From positions 1 through 6,644 of the forward strand of contig JAJOKQ010000150.1 of assembly GCA_021129785.1 (NCBI GenBank): 6,644 nt of DNA, written 5' to 3'. The notes beneath the pieces were generated by a model. The model was not told where the DNA came from. It did not search any database and saw only the letters and a list, made by a program, of their open reading frames with translations. Position 1 is the first letter of the stretch; every line of letters begins with the position of its first letter. This stretch comes from Clostridiales bacterium (GTDB lineage Bacteria; Bacillota; Clostridia; Peptostreptococcales; NVVX01). This document shows, piece after piece, positions 1 to 6,225 of the stretch. The position numbers were made by a program, and so were the translations under genes.

Positions 1-267
1 TACTGCCCCTCCACCAATTGCAAATACTCTTTTACATTTCTCATTTTCGAATTCTGCCGAGATCTTATCAATCATCTCATCTGATGGTTCACCGCCATAT
101 TTCTCTTGAAAACAGAAATCCGCATCAAGTTTCAATGCTTTCATAAACTTATTGAACAAAAACTCATACGTGATTACTAAATCTCCTTGTGAAATTTTAA
201 ACTCTCTTACAAACTCCTTAAACCTTTCAAATCTCAATATTTCTGGTTTAATAGTCAAGATTTTCAT
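1..267 (-). CDS. 4hbD: 4-hydroxybutyrate dehydrogenase, N-terminal part (runs off the left edge)
   Basis: The first 89 residues of an iron-containing (group III) alcohol dehydrogenase are present. The segment FQEKYGGEPSDEMID and the following VFAIGGGAV closely match the N-terminus of clostridial 4-hydroxybutyrate dehydrogenase as I remember the Clostridium kluyveri protein. GGGAV is the start of the nucleotide-binding glycine motif of this superfamily. The family interconverts succinate semialdehyde and 4-hydroxybutyrate with NAD(H) in the cytosol, in succinate or 4-aminobutyrate fermentation to butyrate. The metal-binding histidines lie beyond the window. The ATG at 267 is preceded by GGAGGG (278-283) with a 10-base spacer. 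The gene has its own promoter-like region and is separated from rpmA by a terminator, so it is probably an independent unit. Family assignment is strong; substrate specificity is inferred from similarity of the N-terminus only. Confidence 0.88.
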   Translation of the reverse strand, partial: MKILTIKPEILRFERFKEFVREFKISQGDLVITYEFLFNKFMKALKLDADFCFQEKYGGEPSDEMIDKISAEFENEKCKRVFAIGGGAV

Positions 268-342
268 TGTTTTTTTTCCCTCCATTTTAGAATCTTCGTT
301 ATTTTTTTAACATCTGTTATCAAAAAAAATTCTCTTTTGTTT

Positions 343-351
343 ATTATAACA
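343..351 (-). promoter_or_regulatory. Extended -10 promoter element of the 4hbD gene
   Basis: On the minus strand the sequence TGTTATAAT combines a TG extension with a perfect TATAAT (348 to 343). No good -35 hexamer is present at 16-18 bases upstream, which is tolerated with an extended -10. Transcription would start near 336, giving a leader of roughly 70 bases before the ATG at 267. The missing -35 box and the neighbouring inverted repeat suggest regulated rather than constitutive use. This is inference from sequence only. Confidence 0.6.
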
Positions 352-369
352 TACTAATTCGCTTTTTTA

Positions 370-396
370 TACTCATAAATAATTTTTTTATGAGTA
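370..396. promoter_or_regulatory. Perfect inverted repeat upstream of 4hbD, candidate operator
   Basis: TACTCATAAA (370-379) and its exact reverse complement TTTATGAGTA (387-396) are separated by seven A/T bases. The repeat covers the place where a -35 box would lie, about 20 bases upstream of the extended -10 of 4hbD. On neither strand is it followed by a run of T, so it is not a good terminator. A dimeric transcription factor controlling the 4-hydroxybutyrate gene is the simplest reading. The regulator itself is not in the window. Confidence 0.5.
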
Positions 397-465
397 ACTT
401 GTGCCCTTAACTACAAAAATAAATTACACCCTGCGAAAATACATTAGAAGCTCATTTTATTACCA

Positions 466-507
466 CATAAAACAAGAGGGTTAGGTCCTCAATGAGAATC
501 CCAACCC
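466..507 (-). terminator. Intrinsic terminator of the rplU-prp-rpmA operon
   Basis: Eight bases after the rpmA stop, the minus strand forms GGGTTGGG paired with CCTAACCC (one G-T pair). The stem is extended by an inner TTCTC/GAGGA stem around an ATT loop (hairpin at 478-507). It is followed by TCTTGTTTTA, a T-rich tail. This is the form of a Rho-independent terminator and it ends the ribosomal protein operon before the 4hbD promoter. The T-run is interrupted by a G, so some read-through is possible. Confidence 0.82.
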
Positions 508-514
508 TTTATAA

Positions 515-796
515 TTAGCTTGCGTAAACACTTACTTGCTTTCTTGCTTTACTTTTGCGTTCAAACTTAACAATTCCATCAACTGTTGCAAATAAAGTAT
601 CGTCCGAACCTTTTCCTACATTGTTGCCCGGGTGAATTTTAGTGCCTCTTTGTCTCACTAATATATTTCCAGATGTTACGAATTGCCCATCTGCTCTTTT
701 TACACCAAGTCTTCTACCAATACTGTCACGACCATTTTTCGTACTACCTACTCCCTTTTTACTAGCGAATAGTTGTAAATTAATCTTTAATAGCAT
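515..796 (-). CDS. rpmA: Large ribosomal subunit protein bL27, with cleavable N-terminal extension
   Basis: A 93-residue L27 of normal length and sequence (ASKKGVGSTKNGRDS, then RLGVKRADGQ and the basic C-terminal half). L27 lies close to the peptidyl transferase centre of the 50S subunit. Residues 1-10 (MLLKINLQLF) form the extension found in Firmicutes, which ends in the LQxF motif and is removed by the Prp protease encoded just upstream; cleavage after Phe10 leaves ASKKG. I chose the ATG at 796 because AGGAGG (806-811) lies nine bases upstream and because it gives the standard extension. A possible ATG at 817 would add seven unrelated residues and lacks this ribosome binding site. The binding site lies within the last codons of prp, so the two genes are probably translationally coupled. 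Confidence 0.97.
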   Translation of the reverse strand: MLLKINLQLFASKKGVGSTKNGRDSIGRRLGVKRADGQFVTSGNILVRQRGTKIHPGNNVGKGSDDTLFATVDGIVKFERKSKARKQVSVYAS

Positions 797-800
797 GACC

Positions 801-1136
801 TTACACCTCCTTGTCATGAATCTGTATATACTCTGAATAATTTTCTAATAAACTTTTAAAACCAATATACATTGTTTCAAATAGTAGATTTGCCTGTCTT
901 CGATCAAGTCTTGTCAAACCTTTAGTAGGCAAACTACAGATTAACTTGCCATCACTAACCTCGTAGTTAATATTAATATTGGCTATATCGTGCAACCCTA
1001 GTACTATCGTTTGACTTAGTACCGAAACTGCTGCACATACAACATCTTCTCCATGTTTTGCTGCGTTCGCGTGACCAGTTATTTTATATTTACATATATC
1101 ACCATTCTTGTTTCTATAAATACTAATTTGAACCAT
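801..1136 (-). CDS. prp: Ribosomal processing cysteine protease Prp (YsxB family)
   Basis: A 111-residue cytosolic cysteine protease that removes the N-terminal extension of ribosomal protein L27 in Firmicutes, a step shown to be essential in Staphylococcus aureus. The family signature GHANAAKHGEDVVCAAVS is intact; His22 and Cys34 are the catalytic pair, in the numbering known for the family. The substrate is encoded immediately downstream and carries the expected cleavage motif. The gene starts eight bases after the rplU stop. Its ribosome binding site AGGTG (1142-1146) is modest and overlaps the rplU stop codon, which points to coupling with rplU translation. Length and gene order (rplU-prp-rpmA) are standard. 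Confidence 0.95.
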   Translation of the reverse strand: MVQISIYRNKNGDICKYKITGHANAAKHGEDVVCAAVSVLSQTIVLGLHDIANININYEVSDGKLICSLPTKGLTRLDRRQANLLFETMYIGFKSLLENYSEYIQIHDKEV

Positions 1137-1144
1137 AGTTACAC

Positions 1145-1456
1145 CTACATAGCAATTTTTTCAATTTGAATTTTCGTAAATGGTTGTCTATGCCCTTGTT
1201 TTCTTCTATAATCTTTTTTAGGCTTGTACTTGAAAACGACAATTTTCTTAGCTTTACCTTGCTCAAGTACTTTCACTTCTACTTTTGCACCTTCAACAAA
1301 TGGTGTTCCTACGTTTACTTCACCGTTTTTTGATACAAGCAATACTTTATCAATAGTAATCATTTCATTTTCTTCCGCAAATACTTTTTCAACGTTTAAA
1401 ACGTCGCCCTCTTGAACTCTGTACTGCTTACCACCAGTTTCTATTACTGCGTACAT
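1145..1456 (-). CDS. rplU: Large ribosomal subunit protein bL21
   Basis: A 103-residue L21 protein, which binds 23S rRNA in the 50S subunit. The N-terminus MYAVIETGGKQYRVQEGD and the C-terminal rRNA-binding segment KYKPKKDYRRKQGHRQPFT are diagnostic and the length is standard. I chose the ATG at 1456, which has AGGAGG (1463-1468) six bases upstream. An in-frame ATG at 1471 would add five residues upstream of the family start and overlap the binding site. It is the first gene of the rplU-prp-rpmA operon and is preceded by a strong promoter and an L21-leader-like RNA, so expression is probably autoregulated by ribosomal protein binding. Confidence 0.98.
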   Translation of the reverse strand: MYAVIETGGKQYRVQEGDVLNVEKVFAEENEMITIDKVLLVSKNGEVNVGTPFVEGAKVEVKVLEQGKAKKIVVFKYKPKKDYRRKQGHRQPFTKIQIEKIAM

Positions 1457-1534
1457 GTTACACCTCCTCAATCCAGTCTCACCAAATGCTAGGCAACTTT
1501 CGTTTTAAGCCCGATTCGTGTGGCTTCATACAAC
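1457..1534 (-). ncRNA. L21-leader-like 5' untranslated RNA of rplU
   Basis: The predicted transcript has about 78 bases between its start (near 1534) and the rplU ATG. It contains a hairpin AAGCC/GGCTT (1526-1507) with the loop ACACGAATCG, then ACGAAAGTTGCCTAGCATTT and GGTGAGACTGG before the Shine-Dalgarno. The AAGCCACACG and GGGCTTAAAACGA segments resemble what I remember of the Firmicutes L21 leader, thought to bind a ribosomal protein and regulate the operon. Position directly before rplU supports this. I could not run a covariance model, so the assignment rests on motif memory and context. Confidence 0.72.
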
Positions 1535-1539
1535 AAGTA

Positions 1540-1568
1540 ATTCTATCATAGATACTTATTAGTGTCAA
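1540..1568 (-). promoter_or_regulatory. Promoter of the rplU-prp-rpmA operon
   Basis: The minus strand has a perfect -35 box TTGACA (1568-1563), a 17-base spacer, and a -10 box TAGAAT (1545-1540) with a TG extension two bases upstream. This is close to the consensus for the housekeeping sigma factor and fits strong, growth-linked expression of ribosomal protein genes. Transcription would begin near 1534. Confidence 0.85.
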
Positions 1569-1594
1569 TTAATTTTTTGTCGAATCTATTCAAA

Positions 1595-1747
1595 CTAAAA
1601 TTTCCCTAATATCTCAAGTAGTCTATATATCATTACAGCAGCTTGCGCTCTGATTGCTTTTTGCTTTACTCCAAATTTAGTTTTGACAAATTTTTTAAAA
1701 AACAAAAGTAATACTAGGACACCTTTTTTTCTGAATTGACTAATCAT
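1595..1747 (-). CDS. Possible small, highly basic protein of unknown function
   Basis: An uninterrupted 50-codon frame fills the gap between rng and the rplU promoter and is not recognised. The product begins MISQFRKKGVLVLLLFF and ends AVMIYRLLEILGKF. It has 12 Lys/Arg against one acidic residue, a short hydrophobic patch at residues 10-17 and an Ala/Ile/Leu-rich segment at residues 31-47 that could form an amphipathic helix. The ATG at 1747 lies 18 bases after the rng stop, but I see no Shine-Dalgarno before it. That argues against efficient independent translation unless it is coupled to rng. It stops 27 bases before the rplU -35 box. It may be a real small gene, the fossil of a longer one, or a chance frame in AT-rich DNA; present evidence does not decide. 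Confidence 0.3.
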   Translation of the reverse strand: MISQFRKKGVLVLLLFFKKFVKTKFGVKQKAIRAQAAVMIYRLLEILGKF

Positions 1748-1765
1748 TTCGAATATATGCTAGAT

Positions 1766-3223
1766 TTATTTTCTAACTACTTCTAGTGCATTATAATTCA
1801 AGTTTTCATTCTTAACTAAGTTAATTTTGATCCCTGTTTTGTTTTCGATTTCTTCGACAAGCCTGATTTCTTCTTTAATACTATCAACAGCATTAGGGTG
1901 CATTTTAATCTCTACAGATTTACAGTTTGTATGATTAATTGTTCTTTTTACTTCTTTTTCAATTTTATTTAGAAAAAACTGTTCAGAGTAAACTCTTCCA
2001 GAGCCATTACAAGAAATACACTTCTTCTTTAATGTTGCTTCTAGCTTTTTTCTCGTTTTCTTCCTTGTAAGTTCTACCAGACCTAACTTTGTCATTCCGA
2101 CAATTTTCGTTTTAGTCCTATCTTTTTTCAACTCTTTATCTAAAGCTTTTATCACTTCATACTTATGTTTTCTTTTACCCATATCAATAAAATCTACAAT
2201 TATTATTCCACCTATATCTCTTAGCCTTAGTTGTTTTGCAATTTCAGCTGCTGACTCAATATTTATTTTATATACTGTATCTTCTAAACTTGTATTCCCA
2301 ACGTACTTTCCTGTATTTACATCTATTACTGTTAATGCTTCAGTTGAGTCAATTACAATATAGCCTCCACTATCTAGCCAAATTTTTCTGTTTAGGCTCC
2401 TTATTATCTGCCTCTCAATATCATATTTCTCAAAAATATCAGTTTCATCTTCATAATGAAGAATACGTTCATTTAAATGCGGAGAAATAAGCTCTATTAA
2501 GTCTTTTCCTAAACTAAAGGTATCATAATCATTTATTATAAATTCATGCATTTCCTTGTTAAAAATGTCTCTAATTGTTTTGCTAACTAAATCAAAGTCT
2601 TTGTAAATAAGCTGAGGCGCATAAGCTGATTTTTTCTTTTTATCAATTTTTTGCCATAATCTCAGCAGAAACTTAATGTCATCTTTAAAATCACCTGTTT
2701 CTCTCCCCTTAGCCAATGTTCTCACAATGACACCCATGTTCGCAGGTTTTATTTCTTCAATTTCTAACTTTAATCTTTCTCTTTCTTTCTCATTTCCTAT
2801 TTTTCTTGATATTCCTATACCTCTGTTAAATGGTGCAAGTACTAGGTACCTTCCAGGCAAAGTAATGTTCGTAGTTAGCCTAGCCCCTTTCGAACCTATT
2901 GGTTCTCTGATTATTTGCACAAGTATTTCTTGACCCATTTTTAAAATCTTACTAATGCATTTTGGCCCATTGGTGTCAAGTTCTATGTTGTCACATTTTT
3001 CATCAATTACCTCTTTAATATATAAAAAACAGTTTTTATCTAACCCAACATCTACAAAAGCAGCCTGCATTCCTGGGAGAACATTTACCACTCTTCCCAT
3101 GTAAACATTCCCAAGTATCCGCTTGCTACCCTTTCTTGCAATGGACAGTTCTACTAACTCACTATTTTCAAGTATTGCTAACCTTGTTTCGGTAATTCCA
3201 ACATCAACAACTATTTGATTCAT
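1766..3223 (-). CDS. rng: Ribonuclease G (RNase E/G family endoribonuclease)
   Basis: A 485-residue single-strand endoribonuclease of the RNase E/G family, acting in rRNA maturation and mRNA decay and preferring 5'-monophosphate RNA. The S1 RNA-binding domain spans about residues 35-120 (GNVYMGRVVNVLPGMQAAFVDVG). The 5'-sensor motif VRT is at 167-169. The catalytic metal-binding aspartates are Asp301 in TVIDVNTGK and Asp344 in IIIVDFIDM, spaced 43 residues apart as in Escherichia coli RNase E. The zinc-link cysteines are Cys402 and Cys405 in CISCNGSG. It lacks the long C-terminal degradosome scaffold of proteobacterial RNase E, as expected for the G type. The ATG at 3223 has AAGGAG (3232-3237) eight bases upstream. 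It follows the TIGR03936-family gene by 22 bases and probably shares its transcript. No clear terminator follows. Confidence 0.96.
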   Translation of the reverse strand: MNQIVVDVGITETRLAILENSELVELSIARKGSKRILGNVYMGRVVNVLPGMQAAFVDVGLDKNCFLYIKEVIDEKCDNIELDTNGPKCISKILKMGQEILVQIIREPIGSKGARLTTNITLPGRYLVLAPFNRGIGISRKIGNEKERERLKLEIEEIKPANMGVIVRTLAKGRETGDFKDDIKFLLRLWQKIDKKKKSAYAPQLIYKDFDLVSKTIRDIFNKEMHEFIINDYDTFSLGKDLIELISPHLNERILHYEDETDIFEKYDIERQIIRSLNRKIWLDSGGYIVIDSTEALTVIDVNTGKYVGNTSLEDTVYKINIESAAEIAKQLRLRDIGGIIIVDFIDMGKRKHKYEVIKALDKELKKDRTKTKIVGMTKLGLVELTRKKTRKKLEATLKKKCISCNGSGRVYSEQFFLNKIEKEVKRTINHTNCKSVEIKMHPNAVDSIKEEIRLVEEIENKTGIKINLVKNENLNYNALEVVRK

Positions 3224-3245
3224 TCTTCCAGCTCCTTACTTACCA

Positions 3246-3974
3246 CTACTTAGCTACATCCATTAGGGACACATACTGTTTCTCATGTTTTTTTAGTAGC
3301 TCTAGCCTTGCAACTTTAGCACTGTCTTCAACAATTGAAACTCCTGTCATCTCATTTAGCTTTGTAATTACTACTTCTGGTTTTAAATTATTTTCACTCC
3401 CAGCAGCTAAAATCATTTTTATAATTACTTTTTTTCCTGCTATAGAAAGCACTTCAATATTACACATTGATTGTCTAATATCTACTTCGATGATTTTTTT
3501 ATATCTCTTCCCTTTATTTTTTTTCTTTCTTTCTTTTCTATAGATAATTTCATCCTGTTTCAAAAATCCATCTATCTCTTTTTCAATGTTCTCTTTGCTC
3601 ATTATTTTTTCTAATTCAATTTCAATGGCATAAACTGATCTAGCAACAATACTCATTAATGATTTTTCAGATTTATCAATATACTTACATGCTAATATAC
3701 GTAACCCTTTTGGAAGAGTATCATTTACAGTCTTCACAAACAATTCTGCTTCAATTTCTCTATCTAATTGAATATCCATATATTCAGCATCGCTTGCAAC
3801 TCCAATACCTAATGCGGTTGCAAATGACATAATAGGATGCGGATTAAACCCTTGACTATATGCAATAGGTACATTTGCTCTTCTCATAGCTCTTCCAAAA
3901 AATTTGACTAAATCTAGATGTGAAACATAAACCATATCATCTTTTTTAGAAAATCTGCATCTAATCCTTAACAT
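3246..3974 (-). CDS. Radical SAM-linked protein, TIGR03936 / DUF2344 family
   Basis: A 242-residue protein of the family always found next to, or fused with, the TIGR03960 radical SAM protein. Family hallmarks are visible near the N-terminus: YVSHLDLVKFFGRAMRRANVP followed by SQGFNPHPIMSFATALGIGV. A Lys-rich segment (ERKKKNKGKRYKKI, about residue 148 onward) lies in the middle. No catalytic motif is evident and the biochemical role is unknown. Constant linkage to RNase G and ribosomal protein genes suggests work on RNA or ribosomes, but this is inference. I chose the ATG at 3974, whose first base overlaps the last base of the upstream TAA (TAATG). It lies nine bases from AGGAGG (3984-3989). 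A TTG at 3980 would be only three bases from that site. Confidence 0.92.
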   Translation of the reverse strand: MLRIRCRFSKKDDMVYVSHLDLVKFFGRAMRRANVPIAYSQGFNPHPIMSFATALGIGVASDAEYMDIQLDREIEAELFVKTVNDTLPKGLRILACKYIDKSEKSLMSIVARSVYAIEIELEKIMSKENIEKEIDGFLKQDEIIYRKERKKKNKGKRYKKIIEVDIRQSMCNIEVLSIAGKKVIIKMILAAGSENNLKPEVVITKLNEMTGVSIVEDSAKVARLELLKKHEKQYVSLMDVAK

Positions 3975-5809
3975 TAACAATCTCCTCCTTTGTACTTAGC
4001 AGCAATGCCACAAGTACTACATATTTCTCTGCAATCAGGAGTTATTTGTTCTTTCTTAGCTTTTTCATTCTCTCTTCTTAAAAACTCTTTGGTTACCCCA
4101 ATATCAATATGATCCCACGGTAAAGCTTCATCATATTCTCTTTGCCTCATATAAAAAAGCGGGTCAATCTGGCATTCATCAAATGCGCTCATCCACTTTT
4201 CGAAATCAAAATGCTCTCTCCAACCGTCAAATTTACATCCTTTTTTAACGGCTAGTTCTATTACTTTTGCTAATCTTCTATCTCCTCTTGCAAAAACGCC
4301 CTCTAAAAAGCTTGTTTTTACGTCGTGATAATTATACGTAATACTTCTATGATTAATTAAATGTTTTAAAAGTTGCTGTTTCTCTACAGTTGTATTCATA
4401 TCGTCTTGAGCTTCCCATTGAAAAGGTGTAAATGGTTTAGGTATAAAAGTTGATACACTAAGTGTTACTTTTAAGCCTTTTCCACGCTTTTCTTTATCAA
4501 CTTTACGGTACTCTGCCGCTACTTTAAATCCTAAATCTCTAATCGCTTCTACATCTTCAATGCTCTCAGTAGGCAAGCCAATCATAAAATACAATTTCAC
4601 GGTGCTCCATCCAAGCTCAAAAGCTTTCCTCACTGCATCAATTAAAGCTTCTTCCGTTATTCCTTTATTAATTACATCTCTTAGTCTTTGGCTTCCAGCT
4701 TCTGGCGCAAACGTTAGCCCCGTTTTTCTCACTTTTTGTATTTCCTTGATTATTTCAAAAGTAATATTATCTAGTCTTAGTGATGGTAGTGAAATTCCAA
4801 CTCTATCTTCTTCGTGATTTTCAATCAATTTGCTAACTAATTCTTGTAGTGAGCTATAGTCACTTGAGCTTAGCGAAGAAAGAGAAATCTCTTCATACCC
4901 AGTGCTTGCCAATAGTTTTCCAGCAAGTTCACATAGTTTATCGACAGATTTTTCTCGTACTGGTCTATATACCATGCCTGCTTGACAAAATCTACAGCCC
5001 CTACTACAACCTCTAAAAATTTCTAACATTACTCTATTATGTACTATGTTTACATATGGAACAATTAATTTGTCCGGATAAAAAGCATTTTCTAAATCGG
5101 CAATTATCCTTTTATTCACTAAACTAGGAGCATGTTCATTTATGGAATAAACTTTTTCAATCTTTCCGTTACTGAAATAGTCAACTTCATATAAACATGG
5201 TATATATACCCCTTTAAACGAGGCAATTTTTTCTAAGAACTTTTGCTTGCTATATCCACTTTTCTTGTGATTTTTGTAAGTTTCTAAGACTTCAACTATT
5301 ATTTCTTCTGCCTCGCCTAAAATCACAATATCAACAAAATCTGCAATCGGTTCACAATTATATGCGCATGGACCTCCAACAATCACCAGTGGGTCCTTTT
5401 CACTTCTATCCTTACTGTATATAGGAACCCCGGCTAAATCAAGCATATTTAATATATTTGTATAACTTAATTCATACTGCAGAGTAAAACCTAGAAAATC
5501 GAAGTTATTTAAAGCATGTCGACTTTCTAAAGCAAAAAGAGCTATTTTTTTTTCTCTCATCAATTTTTCCAAATCGCTAGCTGGCGCAAACACTCTCTCG
5601 CAAAATACATTTTCTATTGTATTAATTAAGTGGTACAAAATTTGAGTCCCTAAGTGGCTCATTCCAATTTCATAAATATCAGGAAAACAGGCACAGTACC
5701 TTATAGTGTCATCATTAACTACCTTATGAACACTATTTATTTCACTTCCTAAGTACTGCCCTGGTTTTTCTACTCTACACAATAAATCATCTATCTTTTC
5801 TTTTTGCAC
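3974..5809 (-). CDS. TIGR03960 family B12-binding-domain radical SAM protein
   Basis: A 611-residue radical SAM protein. The N-terminal 190 or so residues form the B12-binding-like domain (FPDIYEIGMSHLG near 42-54, IVGGPCAYNCEPIADF near 143-158, VDIVILGEAEE at 159-169). I do not see the DxHxxG motif of base-off cobalamin binders. The radical SAM core follows from about residue 250, with the 4Fe-4S motif Cys268-x3-Cys272-x2-Cys275 in RGCSRGCRFCQAG, then FAPEAGSQRLR. The C-terminus carries a cysteine cluster (DCREICSTCG, Cys593, 597, 600, and a terminal Cys611) that may hold another metal site. The substrate is unknown. Translation starts at a GTG (5809) with GGAGG (5817-5821) seven bases upstream. 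It is the first gene of a unit with the TIGR03936 gene and rng. Confidence 0.93.
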   Translation of the reverse strand: MQKEKIDDLLCRVEKPGQYLGSEINSVHKVVNDDTIRYCACFPDIYEIGMSHLGTQILYHLINTIENVFCERVFAPASDLEKLMREKKIALFALESRHALNNFDFLGFTLQYELSYTNILNMLDLAGVPIYSKDRSEKDPLVIVGGPCAYNCEPIADFVDIVILGEAEEIIVEVLETYKNHKKSGYSKQKFLEKIASFKGVYIPCLYEVDYFSNGKIEKVYSINEHAPSLVNKRIIADLENAFYPDKLIVPYVNIVHNRVMLEIFRGCSRGCRFCQAGMVYRPVREKSVDKLCELAGKLLASTGYEEISLSSLSSSDYSSLQELVSKLIENHEEDRVGISLPSLRLDNITFEIIKEIQKVRKTGLTFAPEAGSQRLRDVINKGITEEALIDAVRKAFELGWSTVKLYFMIGLPTESIEDVEAIRDLGFKVAAEYRKVDKEKRGKGLKVTLSVSTFIPKPFTPFQWEAQDDMNTTVEKQQLLKHLINHRSITYNYHDVKTSFLEGVFARGDRRLAKVIELAVKKGCKFDGWREHFDFEKWMSAFDECQIDPLFYMRQREYDEALPWDHIDIGVTKEFLRRENEKAKKEQITPDCREICSTCGIAAKYKGGDC

Positions 5810-5843
5810 TTTTTATCCTCCGTTCAACTTCTATCTAAATATT

Positions 5844-5871
5844 ATTCTATATTATCATACCATATTAACAA
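5844..5871 (-). promoter_or_regulatory. Possible promoter for the radical SAM / rng unit
   Basis: TTGTTA (5871-5866), a 16-base spacer and TAGAAT (5849-5844) lie upstream of the GTG start on the minus strand. The region is so A/T-rich that other hexamer pairs fit (for example TAATAT a few bases further upstream), so the exact element is uncertain. Some promoter here is likely, because the genes upstream are decayed and separated from mgsA by a terminator. Confidence 0.45.
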
Positions 5872-5883
5872 GTCTATGATTTG

Positions 5884-5911
5884 AAAAAAACTAAAACTAC
5901 TCAAATTAGTT
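5884..5911 (-). terminator. Weak terminator-like hairpin after the SpoIVFB remnant
   Basis: On the minus strand AACTAA (5911-5906) can pair with TTAGTT (5894-5889), and the second arm runs directly into a tract of seven T. The stem is short and almost free of G and C, and it overlaps the stop codon of the remnant. It could be the old terminator of the lost pair or simply chance in A/T-rich DNA. Confidence 0.3.
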
Positions 5912-6225
5912 ATTTTTCATTATAAATTATCTCTGTCACAGCTCTAATAGTAATGTTACCACCATACTTAGATATAGTATTCAAAATTTCGCTTTCTCTT
6001 ATATGTGCTAATAATTTGCCTTTGGAATCGCGCAAATATTTCTATTCCCATAATTCTCACATTAAAGAATTTAGCGGCAAAACATTGTGCTAACTCATGT
6101 GCAAAAACTATGCAAAGCAGCATGATTAATTCTATTCTTAAATCCATAAATACACTAAGTATTGTCATTGGAGCAAGTAATAAAGCAATTTTAATATTAA
6201 GATCATACACTTTAAAGGTCATCAT
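5910..6225 (-). pseudogene. spoIVFB: Decayed SpoIVFB-like M50 intramembrane metalloprotease
   Basis: The N-terminal part reads MTFKVYDLNIKI, two hydrophobic segments, then VFAHELAQCFAAKFFNVRIMG, which is the start of a SpoIVFB-type site-2 protease. The zinc motif HExxH is changed to HELAQ (6085-6099), with Gln for the second histidine. After GIEIF, where the family continues PFGG, the frame runs into 20 or so unrelated residues and stops at 5968. One frame over (6035 to 5910) the sequence reads RDSKGKLLAHIRESEIL and ends ITIRAVTEIIYNEK, which looks like the usual C-terminal domain. Some 170-180 residues, including the rest of the membrane core and the NPxxD region, are therefore missing at a junction near 6028-6036. 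The intact protein would cleave pro-sigma-K during sporulation. Initiation could be at the ATGs at 6225 or 6222 (AAAGG at 6236-6240); a TTG at 6303 gives a longer, probably artificial frame. Confidence 0.8.

Noticed and set aside
370..396. The inverted repeat as an intrinsic terminator
   Set aside because: Neither strand has a T-run after the second arm, the stem is A/T-rich, and a much better terminator for rpmA already lies at 466-507.
642..836. Plus-strand open frame of 64 codons
   Set aside because: It lies opposite rpmA and the end of prp, has no ribosome binding site, and its product has no recognisable family; it is a shadow of the minus-strand genes. The same applies to plus-strand frames at 1224-1415, 2236-2490, 2676-2933, 4560-4817 and 6005-6235.
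1680..1710. A/T palindrome TTTTTTAAAAAA with flanking TTTTG/CAAAA as a terminator for rng
   Set aside because: The pairing consists almost only of A-T runs with a mismatched flank, typical of low-complexity sequence, and it lies inside the 50-codon frame; I could not support a terminator for rng.
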